A stretch of 64,000 nt of DNA from Chrysoperla carnea (taxonomy: Eukaryota; Arthropoda; Insecta; Neuroptera; Chrysopidae). The stretch is from contig NC_058338.1 in NCBI RefSeq assembly GCF_905475395.1, positions 70,257,435-70,321,434 of the forward strand, read 5' to 3'. Positions 44,557 through 57,573 of the stretch are shown piece by piece. The position numbers and the translations under genes were made by a program. A model generated the notes under the pieces. It worked only from the letters and a program-made list of their open reading frames with translations. It did no database searches and was not told the DNA's origin. Numbering within the stretch: position 1 is the stretch's first letter; every line of letters starts with the position of its first letter.

Positions 44557-44593
44557 GCCGGTACCTACGTACACCACCTCCTAGATATACAAT
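44557..44593 (+). repeat. 37-bp direct repeat, first copy
   Basis: The block beginning GCCGGTACCTACGTACACCA recurs at 46691-46727 with one difference. See the finding on this pair. Confidence 0.8.
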
Positions 44594-44679
44594 TCAGTTC
44601 TGAACATTTTATTTATTTGTGTATAATAAAAATGTGTACAAAATGTCTCATACTGAAATTTATCAGTGACGAAAATCAT

Positions 44680-45125
44680 TCCAAATTTGTTACTAGTGGG
44701 TTTTTGAAGTCGCTGAACACGAATACCGTGACTGAATTAGTCTCCGAGGTAGCTGGTACCTAGGGTAAACGGTATGCCCGTCGTCTCCTGGACTGTTTGG
44801 AAAATTCGTTATATAATCAGTCCAAACTCGTTACTCGGGGATTTTTGGGATCACTGAACACGAATATTGCGACAGGATCGGACACCCGGCACCTTCGACA
44901 TCAATTCTCTCACGATATTCATGTTCAGCGACCCCAAAAACCCCCGAGTTATGAGTTTGGATTGATTATATAACGTATATCCCAAAAACTCAATAGAAGA
45001 CGGGATTTTCGTTCACCCTGAGCACTAGGTACGTCGAAGATAAAATTTTGTCATAATATTCGTGTTCAGCGACTCCAAAAAGGAACAAGTGGAACGTGGA
45101 ACAAGTTTGGAATCATTTTCATCAC
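44680..45125. repeat. Foldback with several internal copies of a GCTGAACACGAAT motif
   Basis: GTGACGAAAATCATTCCAAA at 44667 pairs with GGAATCATTTTCATCAC at 45110. Inside, AACTCGTTACTCGGGGATTT pairs with CCCCGAGTTATGAGTTTG. TGAACACGAATA and its inverse occur four times, near each arm. Confidence 0.65.
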
Positions 45126-46368
45126 TTATAACCGAATTGTAAATTTAGTACATTTAACGTCAATTTAAAATGCAATTATAAAATGCATTTTAAGGTCAAC
45201 ATTACCAAGTTCTGTTTTTTATCGAATTTGGAAACGACAACATTTTTCTCGGCCTTCTGGTATTTCCAAAAGATTAACGATCCCTTTTGAAAAAGTCGAA
45301 AAAATCAACAACAACAAATTTTTTTTTTTTGCTAGTTAATAAAATTTGGTATATAAAGTAATTTTCATAAAAAAAAAACCATAAACGATTTTATTTGCCG
45401 ATTGGTAGATTATTTTCTAATATACGGCCAAACATCTGTATAAATTTCTATATTTTGGACAGATTAACGAAGGTTTCGGAGGAATACTCATCTACTCAGC
45501 GTCAAATCAACTGAATTATTGTAGCTTTTGCGCCTTATTTAATCTACGCGTTACAAAACTGGAGACTAACAAAAATGTTTGCAAGCTCGTAAGGGGATCC
45601 AAAAATAAAACGGCTTTTAAAATTCTAAAAATCATTTATCGTTTAAATTATATTTGTTCATCTTGTATTTGTTATAAATATTAAATATTTAGTATCAAAA
45701 TAATGGAATAATATTGTGGATAAAGAATCTATTATTGTTTGTGAATATTTCATATGAATTTTTTTATTGCATAAATAATATAATATGAACAATAAATTTC
45801 ATACAGAGTGGGCTGGCAAAAACTGGAACATACCAATTATACATCTAACCCTCGCAGGTATGCTAACTGAAGATAGCATTCAACTTTTGAATATTTTCTA
45901 TTTTGATAGAGACCAATAAAGTTTTTCGAAGCGTATTTCCATATATCAATTAAATTTGGCTATCCGATATTGATATAACATTATTGATTTCAATACTGGA
46001 TTCGAAGAAATATAAACATTTGGGAGGGAATCAATCCCATGAGCTGTGACATTTCTGGCCAGCTGTCTATTCAAGAGTTACTTGAGGATATATGGCCTAA
46101 TAACAGCTACATAAAAAACTGGATACCGGCAATAATTAAATTACAGTAAGAAAAGGTTTGAAGGTCTTTTACCTGCGTAGACAACTCCGGCGCACAAGTT
46201 TTAAATGAAAGTTTTTTTTCCCAGTTATACCAAAAAATGTATGTAGTGTTTCATGTATGGTCCAAAATCGTTATAATTGTCGTGTTGTTCGTATTTTCGT
46301 TTTATTTTAGTTTAATATAAGTTTAAGATTATATAAACACTTTGCATGCTTTATCTATCAGTTTGAGG

Positions 46369-46720
46369 TTATTTGTACTTGATAAAAAAACGGTTCTCTA
46401 GGGTAAAACGGGTGACGATGAAATTATCGACGGTTGTCTGCTGTTGTAATGCAACTGGATCTTTTATTCTCTCATTCCTTATTTTGGGAAGAAAGTGAAT
46501 AGTCGATATATAATTGAATGGAACTTCACCTGACACAAAGGTTTCTTGTTCAGGCAACGGCTGGATTACGAGATCTAATTTTTAGAATGTATTCATAACT
46601 TCGTTTAAATTATCCGTCTAACTCCAGGAAAGTAATTTTGGTTTTGGACAATCACGAGTCTCCAAATATTTTGCGGAATATGCCTCACATGCCGGTACCT
46701 ACGTACACCACCTCCTAGGT
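46369..46720 (-). pseudogene. Degenerate coding remnant, or possible last exon of the large secreted gene
   Basis: Minus-strand frames, with two interruptions, read EAYSAKYLETRDCPKPKLL, then KLDLVIQPLPEQETFVSGEV and FLPKIRNERIKDPVALQQQT, ending at TAA (46369-46371). The part after CAG at 46561 would be phase-compatible with the donor at 47345 of the large secreted gene, but the acceptor lacks a pyrimidine tract. A decayed transposase-like gene is equally possible. Confidence 0.3.
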
Positions 46721-46727
46721 ATACAAT
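46691..46727 (+). repeat. 37-bp direct repeat, second copy
   Basis: Second copy of the block at 44557-44593, 2,134 bases downstream in the same orientation. Confidence 0.8.
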
Positions 46728-47345
46728 GTGATTTTTATACCGCTTCTTTCTCACAAATTGCAAGTCTTTGTTGGCTTACGTGTAGGGCAAAACGGTTTTA
46801 CGAGAGATTTGGTATTTTTTATAAAGTAAATCAAGCTGCCATATAATACGAATTTTACAGCTTACCCCTTTATCATTCTCTAAATATTGAAAAAGTAGCA
46901 ACAAGTTAAAATTAAAATAAGAAATTGGAAATTACTGCTTAAGACATGAAGTTTAACTAAATGGCCAACCTATATTTAAAATTCACATCTACCATACATA
47001 TTCTTAAGATAATATTGAATATAAATAAAAATTAAATATAATTAAATTATTATAAAATATAATAATACAATTATAATATTTAATTATATTTGCAATTATT
47101 GTAAAGAGAAATCAATCATTTTTATAAACAATCCTATTTTTTACCTATTTAATTGTTTCTTTTCTACGCCCTCATTTTGATTATTGTAAACAAGTGCGTA
47201 TCTAACTCAACAAACATGATCGGATAGTTAAATGCTGTGCAGAAAAAGGTTGAGTAAATTACAAATTTCTACCTGAAGCGGCATGATTTTCAAACAAAGA
47301 AAACAATAGAAAAAGTGCATGAAGTTATTTAAATGTTTTACATAC

Positions 47346-50300
47346 CTTTGAATGACCTGCATTCGTTTCAACAATTCCATCCGGTGGAGGTGTATACGGC
47401 GTTAAATCCATAAGACCCCATAATGCTTTGTACAATGAAGGTGTTCGATTTTTTTCTCTATCAGATTTTGTGGACCTAGCAGTCGTACTAGTTGATTTTG
47501 TGGTAGTTTCTAAATTATTAACTGTAAAAATAAAAAATGGAGTAATATGCAAGTCAATTTTAATGCAAAAATGTTGTCAAACGATTGAAATTCGAGTATT
47601 CTCTGGGCGAATTTTATTTGTCCTATCCAAACCAGTTATAATTTTAGGCGGCCCGTAAAAAACGAAACTGAAAGCTAATATTAAATAAAGAGAATTGAAA
47701 AAAATACACTCGAACCAGGATTCGAACTTCTTGGATTCATGCTAATACATTGGTATGTGCTAAAATGTATTTGCATATTTTTTTGTACCAACTTATGTTT
47801 AAGGTCATGTTTGATTAAATTGAATTCAAAACTGTTGAAGATTAAAAAAGTTTTGGCTACTGAACCGTTTTCGTTTTGAAGTATTGACGAACGGACAAAG
47901 AGAAAAATCGATTTAAGAAAACTGTAATCTAATTATTTTCTACGGTTTATATTTTTAACCATAATAGAATATTCAAACTTACTTGATTGAGGCCATTCAC
48001 TATAAATAATTTTTATATCATTCGCCTTCTTAATCGATGTGGCAGGTGTTGGCCGAACAACAAATCGCGGTGACACAAAATTAAAATTATCATCATCTGC
48101 TATTTCATTTGTTGTTGCGTTCTTCGCATGAATCCATGCAGATTTGGGTGTACTTTCGTTTGGATTCCAAGGCTGTGGTGTCACAACATAAATTCGTTCT
48201 CCTGTTACTGGTGATTTTGATATTTGCCCTTTCTCCCAAATTGGTGTTGTTGACGATGTTTTACTGTTTACTTCCTCATCAATATCTTCATCATAAAATG
48301 ATGTATCTGTAGTAGTTTCCCAAGTGGTTTCGGGTAAAATTGTTTCTTTTGTTGTTTCATCAGTAACCGTTGATTCAGAACTCTCCTCAGTCGTAGTTTG
48401 TGAGAAAACAGGATCAGATACAATTAAATTAGATTCAAATAGTGTATTATTCAAATCACCAATGACAGTGACATTATGCAAGTTTGTGTGAACGGAATGT
48501 TGGATACTACCTGCTGGTTCATGGTCAAAATATAGCTTTGACCCAAAATTAAACTTGGGCACTTCAGTTGATGCAATATCTGAATTGAGATCATTTGTTA
48601 CAGCAGTTGTAGTTAAATATTCATTTGGAATTTTTTTCGAAGGACTAAGATGTCCAATTGTGCTAGCTTTAATTGTATCTTGTTGATTGGAGCTATGTTG
48701 AATTTGATCTGCGTATTCTTGTATTGTCCATTCGTCGATATTTTGTTGTAGACGTAAAATATCGAATGGTACACTCACTGAATCATCGATTCCATTTTGT
48801 TTTCCTACAATGAATTGATTATCATTTGGCAGTATACCATTTTGAGTATTAGTTAACCATAATAATGGAACATCTGATGGTGGTGTCATAAATATACCAG
48901 GATCAGTATTTTCCGGCATTTTTACTTGTCCGTTCAGGAATGCTTGCTGTTCTTGAATCCAATTAGCATTCAATTGTGAAATATCACCAGCTTGTTGGAA
49001 CGGTGTTGGATGACTATTTGATGTATATGGAATTATTATTTGGATTTTCTTTGGATTTTGGCTTGAGCTTGGTGGAGGTGGTGGTTTCATTCCTTCTGGA
49101 ACAGTTTCGGGTATGGTTTCTGTTGGTTCTGGTGTTACCCATATACCTCCGGCATTTGGCGCTGGTGGTACCATTGATGTGGATATTGGTCCAGAAGACG
49201 GTAGCCACGAACTATAATCAATTGTGGGTGGTGTGAATTGGGTTTGGTTATCTACATTCGAAAAATTGAATTCCTTAGCTGATTTCGTTTTTAATTCATT
49301 CTGAATTTCTTCACTGGAAATTATTTCGTAGTTGTGGTTAGGATGTTGATTATGATTTACAGAAGGTGAAATTTCTCCCTGAGTATCACGGGTTGATTTT
49401 AAGCCATCTTCATGATCACTTTCTTCATAATTTTGATCATTATGCTCTAAATAATTGTTAGCTTGTACCGAGATATTATGGGAGCTTGCAGCTGAATGTG
49501 GTTCATTTACCCCATTATCTTCATCTACAACAATTGGATTTTTCGAAAACATACCACCATGGGCATCTTTAGACACAGTAATTTCATTCTGTTTAATTTT
49601 TTCATCATTATCGTCTGTATTTGGATCGACATCTTTTTCGGCAATAATATCTACAATTGGTGCTTGTGATAACGTTGCTGGATATTCAATGGACGAGGTG
49701 AATTCGGCAATCGGAATACTTTTTACAACTTTGACTTCGGTTGTCAAAGCGTCATTATTAAAGATATGAGAATTTTGTGGTCGAGCAAAGTTGTTATTAT
49801 AGTTGAACACGTGGGAATTAAATTGTTGTGGTGAATTTGGTTGTGGGTGATGTCGTGGGGGAAGAATATTTTGGGGGGTGTGTTGTTGTGGCGGAAGGAT
49901 ATTTTGGGAGGAATGTTGGTGTGGCGGAAGGATATTTTGTTGGGAATGTTGGTGTGGTGGAAGGATATTTTGTTGGGAATGTTGGTGTGGTGGAAGGATA
50001 TTTTGTTGGGAATGTTGGTGTGGTGGAAGGATATTTTGGGGAGTGTGTTGTTGTGGAATATTTTGTGATGGAATGTGTTGCTGTTGTATATTATTCGCAT
50101 GATAGATATTGTGTGATGGTAAAACTTCATTATTGTGCAAAATTAAAGTTTGAGGTGGCGGTACCAAAATACTGTCTTCAATATGCTGTAGCGCACTGTG
50201 CTTCGTTTCGCTAATACTTGTGTCTTGGTGCAAGTGATTGTGGCTTGTAACATCTGGCTCTTGTGTGTTAACTTTTTCGGGAAGAGCATTTATTACATGT

Positions 50301-52378
50301 TTTATTAGATTATGGTTATGATCCACGTCTCCAGAATTACCATGTACTCCAGGTGGTGGATTAAGTTTCGATGGATTTGGAATATTGGTTAAATATTGTA
50401 AATTTCCATTTTCACTTTCATGAATTTCTATGGTCGTTATTTGTTGATTTTGATTATCGTTATGGCCACCATGTTGTTGCGGTAAATCTGTATAGAACGG
50501 TTGTGCATGATGGATTGGTGGGATAGGTCCTGGATTTAATTCAGGGAACGGAATAGGCGCTAGTGGCGGTTGGAGGAATTGTGCAGAATTATCATATATA
50601 GGAATATGGACAATAGATGTTTCTTGTGGAATTTCTGCTTGATTTGTGGATATAGGAAGTTGTTGAGGTGGTGGTCGATATTCTTCGCTAGTTGGAGTTA
50701 CTGGTTTGGTTGTATCTTGTGTGGGTAGAGGATTTTGTGGTTTACTTAATTGTGTTGAAACAACAAGGTGATTATCGACGGAAGGTGCTAAATGATAGGC
50801 AGTAGTTGGAGGAATACTGAAATGGGCGGCATTATGATGTGGAGGGGGAGCTAGTATACTTTGTTGAACTGGGATATATTTCAATTGACCTGAATTAGTT
50901 GGAGGTATGTATTTGTTGCTATTTGATATTGAGCTTCCAAAGTGTGAGGCACTAAAACCACCATACACCAAAGGTGTACCATATTTTATCGATGGCCCTA
51001 AATTATTTTTAATTTGTGTATATGGATTTTTGGATGGTGGTCTGCTTAATTTCAACGATGAGGTGCCCTGAATATTTATACCATGTCCACTTGCAGGTGG
51101 TCCTAAGTAATCTCCAATGTATTGTGGAGCATACAGAACATTTGGTTTTCTATTTGCTCCAGAATATCCACTGTTAAACGGTATTGAAGGCTTTTGCGAA
51201 GGTAGCGATTGTAGTTTATATGAAGATTGTCCATTGAATTTCTGTGAGTGCGAACTTAAAATGGTTGGCTTATTAGATTGGCTAATCAGTTTTAATGGTA
51301 CACTATAATGTGAGCCGGGTTTTTGATATGGTAAACCATATGATACACTTAAAGACTGAGACCCTCCATGGATGCTAGATAACTTCAATGGAGTTGGTGA
51401 TACATTTGAAGATCCATGTATAACATTTGGCGCAGGACTTAACGGTCGATTATGACTAGATGATATATGAGCACTTTTTGGTGGTCGATACGCTTGTTTC
51501 AATGGTTGATAATGTCCAGAATCGGCTGGTGGCCTATTATAATTTGAATTTGGAACACCATATGTATTATCTAATGAACCAGCTGAATTATCATGATTTA
51601 CATGAATAATGGAGTCAGGTAAAGGCTGTGGCGGACCATAAGTATCTGCAGGTGGTGGCCCATAGTTGTTTTGTATTTCTAAATTGTTTTGAACTAATGG
51701 AACATTCTGGGCAGGAGAACCATACGTGTCTTTTGGTGGGTGATAATTATTTTGATCAAGTGGTATATTTTGGAATGGTGGCCCATAAGTATCTTTTGGA
51801 GGATTAAAATGGGTAGATATAATCTCTACATTATCCACTCCTGATGGTGGAGGTGGAACACCATAGTTGTCTGCAGGAGGTGGTAAAATTCCTCCGGCAG
51901 TAATCACTTGAGTTTGGCCATCTAAATTTCCATGTCCACCGAAATTATTCTGATGAGGTGGTACAAATTCAATCACAGTTTGTTTTGCTGGTTGATTATT
52001 CAATGGTATCCAAGGCACCTCGTTGCATGGGTTACAATTCTCTTGTTGATGATCATGATTATGATAGATTCGCGGTGCAACAACATGCTGTGGTACTGGA
52101 CCAGTACTTTCAGCTTGTGAATCTTTACCAAATGGGAATATCCAACTAGCGACTCTTGACATAAACGACGGACTCTCTGTTGTCGTACTAACTGTTAGCG
52201 ATTTGCGATTATTACTTTCATATGAATTACTACTACTTCGATCACTGATTCGTACATCTTTATTATCTGAACTTGGTTGTTTGGCTACATCTGAATTTGA
52301 ATTTCTATTTGTTTCTAATGTGGAATCTGCCAGGCAATGTGTTATAAGTATAACACATAGTAATATTGTTTTCCGTCT
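47346..52378 (-). CDS. Large secreted low-complexity protein with YGPP motifs (two exons seen, ends missing)
   Basis: The main exon is 52378 to 47983 and the next is 47521 to 47346, joined by a phase-1 intron (donor GTAAGT, acceptor TTTTTACAG). The main exon follows a strong acceptor (TTTTTCTTTTTGTTACAG), so the hydrophobic frame upstream to 52501 is probably intron and the true ATG lies in an unidentified upstream exon. The exon opens with RRKTILLCVILITHCLADS, the core and cleavage region of a signal peptide. The protein, over 1,500 residues, is then rich in Pro, Gln, Asn, His and Ser, with repeated DTYGPP/YGVPPPP motifs in the first third, Gln/His repeats in the middle, and a Thr/Glu-rich mucin-like part near the end (ETTWETTTDT). 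A more ordered C-terminal block reads ERIYVVTPQPWNPNE and ALWGLMDLTPYTPPPDG. YGPP-type repeats are typical of insect cuticle or other extracellular matrix proteins; that role is inferred. The donor GTATGT after 47346 shows that at least one more exon follows. Confidence 0.8.
49850..50070 (-). repeat. In-frame 33-bp minisatellite in the large secreted gene
   Basis: About seven units encode variants of NILPPHQHSQQ; the middle three to four are nearly identical at the DNA level (GGAAGGATATTTTGTTGGGA on the + strand). The length of 33 keeps the frame. Several long open frames seen on the other strand here are artefacts of the repeat. Confidence 0.85.
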
Positions 52379-54589
52379 CTGTAACAAAAAGAAAAAAAAT
52401 TGATACAAAAATTTTAAATAATAAATTTGAGGTGAAAATGTGAGAGGCTTAAACATTGAATACGAATTTGAACATGTCCAGCACCAAAATTTCAGGAACA
52501 AAAAATCAAATCTTAATATTAATTTTTTAAATTGACTTTTAAGGCAAGCGAAATAAATTTAAATCGTTGCACTTTTTGGATTTTTAACGATCGATTTTTT
52601 CTACCATTATTTAACTAATACAATCTAATAAAACTGAAAAAATTCGTTTTCAATATTTGTCGGCCAGAAATTTTAGCCCTTTTGACTTTCTGTACTTCTT
52701 CCAATGATCGAACAAAACTTCCAAAAAATTATTTAAAACGGTAGCGGATTATTTAATAAGGTACATTGCTTGGAAAACTAGTATATGCATTAGTGAAAGC
52801 ATTATTTCCTAGAAAATAATTTTTTCAATTTTTCAGAGCGACACATTGAAGTAAAAATCCGTATATTCTGGTACAATTTAAAAATCAACGGATTTGAAAT
52901 AATTTGGAGCACATTTATATTACACTTCTATATGAAAACTATACAATTTATCAGTTTGTCAACAAAAAAAACTGTGATTTTAATAGTTTTTTCTATTCCA
53001 GTGTGATAAAATGGTGTTTGTTATTGTCACTTTAAAATAAATTGCATGATTTAATTACATCAGGACGGCTAAAAAAATTTTTAATGGGAAATACAGGATT
53101 TATCAGAATAAACGATCAATAATTTAGGGTGGACACATCGAAACAAGCATTTTCGTTTAAAGAACATCTGTCTGGAAATGCTTATGGCTAAAAACATTAA
53201 AAACTTAGCACATCGTTCCGAATTCAATGAATTGATGAAAGGAAGCTTCGAACAAATGTTTTAGTATTATTATAAGAAATATTGTGACTTGATTCTTATT
53301 TTGCTTTATTTTAAACAGTTTTCGAAACTGTTAGGGATGGAACAAAATTATAAATTAAAAAAATGTTTTTGTTTAAGATTGTTGACTTTTTATAGACATA
53401 ATTTCAGAAAATTCTAAATGTTTTACTTATTAAGGATATTACAAAGCAATTTCCACACATTTCAGTTCGGTTTACCGCCTTCAACTCGAGATAAACTTCG
53501 AAGTAAAGTTCGTATTATTAACACGGAGAGCATAGAAGATTGTGTTTTTAACAAGTTTTTTAATTTTAGAAAAAAAACTAACAGAAATTTTCAAAAAGCA
53601 AACTGAAATTGACGTATTTTTTCAGATTTCAAAAAAGAAAAACAAAAATTATTGACCGCTCCACTGTTGAGATATAAAAACGCAAAGTTAATCAATTTAA
53701 TTTTTTAACAGAATAGGCTATAAGAAGAGTGTTGTGGTTGAAGACAGGTAACTATATTAATATTGTATGATATTGTATGATAAACGGTTGAGTTGGCATA
53801 GTAGAATTAAAAATTACACATTATTTCACTGCAAGCAGTATACTCTTATCGTGTAAATGTATAATCCAAAACATTTTTTACAATTTTGTAGGTAGACAAA
53901 CACATTAAAGTAGCCTCAAATTTTGTTCGAGACATTTTTCAAGAAAATTAACAAAAACAAATTAACAAAAACATAAAGCTCTCTGAAGGCCAGCATTTTC
54001 GGCCACATTAGTTCTTATACTAAAGTTATAATTTTACCAATATAATTTTTATCAACCTTTTTATTAATGACCATTTATTCTGACACACTTCGTGTACATA
54101 GAATGTATTTTTATTTTACAACTGAATTTTAATTAGAACTTTGATTATCATTATAATTACACAAACACCATAAAATTTATATAATGGGTTTGTTTTACAT
54201 TAAAAAATTTTCAACATCATAGAGGAGTGAATATCATTAAAAAATACAAATAAAAATTTGCAATCAAGCATGATTCACTGCACTATTGACAATTATCACA
54301 GGATTCGGTAAGGACGTGTACAGTTCGGTATAAAAGGCATTGGCGTGAATCGGAAGTAAATTAGAACTTCATTTTTTACTAAAATTGGAAGATTGAAATT
54401 ATTATTTTTAAAATATTGAAAGTCTACTTCATATTTTATACTAGATTGATACCCGCCCGCTTCACTGGGCTTAAAAATAAAAACCACCGCTTTACAGCCT
54501 CCACCCTCTCTTGATATACACAGTTTCCAATTTTTTTTAAATGTTAAATAGTCATAATTAATTGAGTATATCAGAATAGTTTACCATGA
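52379..54589. other. AT-rich region upstream of the large secreted gene
   Basis: It should include an intron and perhaps the first exon and promoter of the minus-strand gene, but no start exon could be assigned. A fragment resembling part of family A (TTAGGGATGGAACAAAATTA) is at about 53330-53375. Confidence 0.35.
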
Positions 54590-54737
54590 TTTGTTTGACA
54601 TTTACTATTTAAAATTTTTACAAAATTCTTTAATTTATGGCACAAAATGATGACATAGATCTGCTTCATCTATAATCATCATTTTGAACCATAAATTAAA
54701 GATTTCTGTAAAAATTTAAAAAATGGTAAATGTCAAA
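54590..54737. repeat. Palindrome of about 150 bp next to a TTAA element
   Basis: GTTTGACATTTACTATTTAA pairs with TTAAAAAATGGTAAATGTCA, and TTAATTTATGGCACAAAATG pairs with CATTTTGAACCATAAATTAA. Confidence 0.75.
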
Positions 54738-54741
54738 TTAA

Positions 54742-55204
54742 GGTAGTACCAGCATGAAATCACTTTTCGACAGATTTGGCCGAATTTTTTTTCTCCGATT
54801 TATAATAGCTTTATTTATGAATTCCTAAAATTTCATAATTTTTGACCGTTTAGATCGCGAGATATTTAAAGACAAAGTTCGCGATTTTGAGGGTCATGTC
54901 CCATTTAAAGCATGTAAAATGTCCGGTCTCTCCAACTATTTTTTATGATATTATTATATATTGAAGAAAAAGTAGAAAAAAATGTTTATACTATACAATT
55001 CTAAAAAAAAAATTTAGAAATTAATTTTCACTTTCGAGATATTAATTTTGACGTAAATTGATCGAAATTGGGACGTTGGCATAATTATTTCCCATTTTAA
55101 ACGGTCAAAATTTCTGAAATTTTGGGAATTAATAGTAAGCATTATTAAATTCTTAAATTTAATTTTTCGTTAAATTCTGTCGAAAAAAAAATTGTACCAT
55201 TGCT
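54742..55204. mobile_element. TTAA-flanked foldback MITE
   Basis: The left end is TTAA then GGTAGTACCAGCATG; the right end is TTGTACCATTGC followed by TTAA (55205-55208). Inner parts pair imperfectly (TTTTCGACAGATTTGG with AAATTCTGTCGAAAA; AAATTTCATAATTTTTGACC with GGTCAAAATTTCTGAAATTT). Confidence 0.65.
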
Positions 55205-55208
55205 TTAA

Positions 55209-57569
55209 CATAGAAACTGCAAATACCATGCTGGAACATCGTTAAGTTTAATTTTTAAATTTTTTAAAAATATATCTTTATAAATTATAGTTCATGTGTT
55301 ATTCTGATATTTCAGCTTTATTGCTGAACAGTTTCATTAAAAACCATTCGCTAGTTTTAGCGTGAAAGCGTAACAAATAAACAAACATGCTTACTTTCAC
55401 ATTTATAATATATAAGGATAGGGAATAGGGATGTGTAAAAATTAATAATTTCAAACTTGTTTTTAGATAAGATCAGTAAACCACCAGTATTTAGCTCGAA
55501 AAGAGATTTTTAAATAATTATTCGAGCCTACCCAAACAATTTTCTACCACGCTTATTTCCGGTATCTTTTGGATTTTTTTAAAACCTGCTGTAACAGTAC
55601 AAAATAGAAAATCTAGGGTAGTAATTCTACTTTAAAAATTCAGGAAATTGATGAATTTGATAGAGTTTTGTGTTTTTCGTGTTTGTGTCGAATTTACGAA
55701 ATAAAATTTTTGAGCAGGAAATGTAATTGAAAATTATTCATGCAAGCTAGAATTTTTGTTTTGAAGATATTCCCAATCATTACCAGTGTTGATATTAACT
55801 TACTGAAATAGCATTTTCTAAATTCAAAACCTTATACAAGTAAACATAAATTGTACGAAAGAAAATGTTTGAACAATTAGTTTTTTTTTTCAGTTTAAAA
55901 AACATGAAAATGTTAGGCATGAATTATTTGTGTTAGGCGTGAGTTCTGTAAGGCATGAATAACATAAATAACATGATATTCTGAAGCAAATGCCAGATTC
56001 TAGCTTCGTGAAAAGCAGTCTTAACAGTACTTAAATTAATTCAAGAAAATGAAAGAATCATTTCGTTGGCGCTAATGATTTTAGCTTTTATGTTTGATTT
56101 CTATAAAAAAAGAATTATGAGGCCCATTTTTCAACAGTTTTTCTATAATTTACGAGAACCTTTTCGATCGTATGTAAATATACGGAATTTTTTAAATAAA
56201 TATCCATAAAAACTTAACAATTATAGTATATTATGTAAATAGATTTTTTTTATAGTAATAATCACAATGTAGATAACGAATGTATCTTAAAAATATCACT
56301 TAAAAAAGTTAAATTTTCTAACTCTTTCTAAAACTACCATATTTTATTCAACTTTTTAAATTGTTGGTGATAAAATCAGTAACAAAATACAATATTAGCT
56401 AACACGTTAGTTGAAAAAATTTGGTATGTAGTAGATACATTATACAACCTCTATATCAAAAGCCTCCATATAACCAAAGAATAGGTTAATTTCTTCAAAA
56501 TAAATTTTTGAGAACCGGTTTTATGAGCTATTATTCTGGATAGATTTTTCTTTTTTTTGTATAATTTTTCTATATTTTGAAAAATTTTGGTTGTCAAAAA
56601 ATTTATGCCACGGAAGATGCATGTAAATATACGTACAAGTTGAATGCGTGAAGATGTCAAAGATGTCCACCTGCCTGCTTTACACAAAGATTCGATCTCA
56701 TAATTTCAATCAAGAGGGAGATGTAATCCCCTTAAATTCTAATAATTCCAAGGACGATTTTTGACATAGCTCAGCTTTGCACTAAATTTTGTCTATCCAT
56801 ATTTCTTGAAAGGAAAGATATTAGCGCCCAAAAATTTTCCAAAAATAATGGATTTTACGAAAATAAATGCACGAAATTCGGTACAAAGCAGCTGATTGGT
56901 GTTTCAATCATTTGGAAAAGTCTCCCCGGAATTTTAACAATTTAATGGAATTATACTTATCCGTCAGAATGGGATTATAAAATAGAGTCAGGATGAAGAA
57001 CGGGACGTTGCAGGATACCTTTGCCTATTATACAATTGACAAGTCTAATATCGCCAGGGCCATTTTGAATTAAAGTGAAATTATGTTGACTGATTCCAAA
57101 AAATCAAAGTTATATGATTACCTAATCTTAACTTTATCTTAGAAAGTTAGCCAACTAACCTTGAATGATTAAATAATTAAATTATAAAATTATAAACACT
57201 ATGACCAATTAACTATATTGGATGTTTTCATACAACAGTAGGTATCACAACTGTTAAACAATACAGTGCAATTAAACAGTCTGTGATTATTAAATGTATG
57301 TACATAAACAAAACTTAATAAAAAGTATACAACCAAAGCATGGCAAAGCAGGCAAGGCAAGGGAGAAATTACAATCTGTGCAAAACGTTTCAATGAGCGA
57401 ACGAACGAACGAACGCTTCATAGTATAAATCCAAATCAACTCAACTATTCACTATTACAGTGAAACTGTATCTATAACAATTATATTTTATTTTACAAAT
57501 ATCGGTTTCGCCATTAAATAAATTTAGAGGCTCAAAAAGCACAAGGTTGTTTAAAAACTTTGAATTAGG
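55209..57569. other. AT-rich region without supported features
   Basis: No coding frame or shared repeat was recognised. A short CGAA tandem run (about 57400-57413) is present. Confidence 0.35.
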
Positions 57570-57573
57570 TTAA

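Noticed and set aside
49455..50214. Several long + strand frames (86-128 codons) and a minus-strand 128-codon frame within the large secreted gene
   Set aside because: They are opposite- or alternate-frame shadows of the 33-bp minisatellite and of the codon bias in the real minus-strand exon.
52379..52501. N-terminal extension of the large secreted protein to Met at 52501
   Set aside because: A strong polypyrimidine-AG acceptor lies at 52379-52400 and the extension encodes AT-driven Phe/Leu text, so it is most likely intron.
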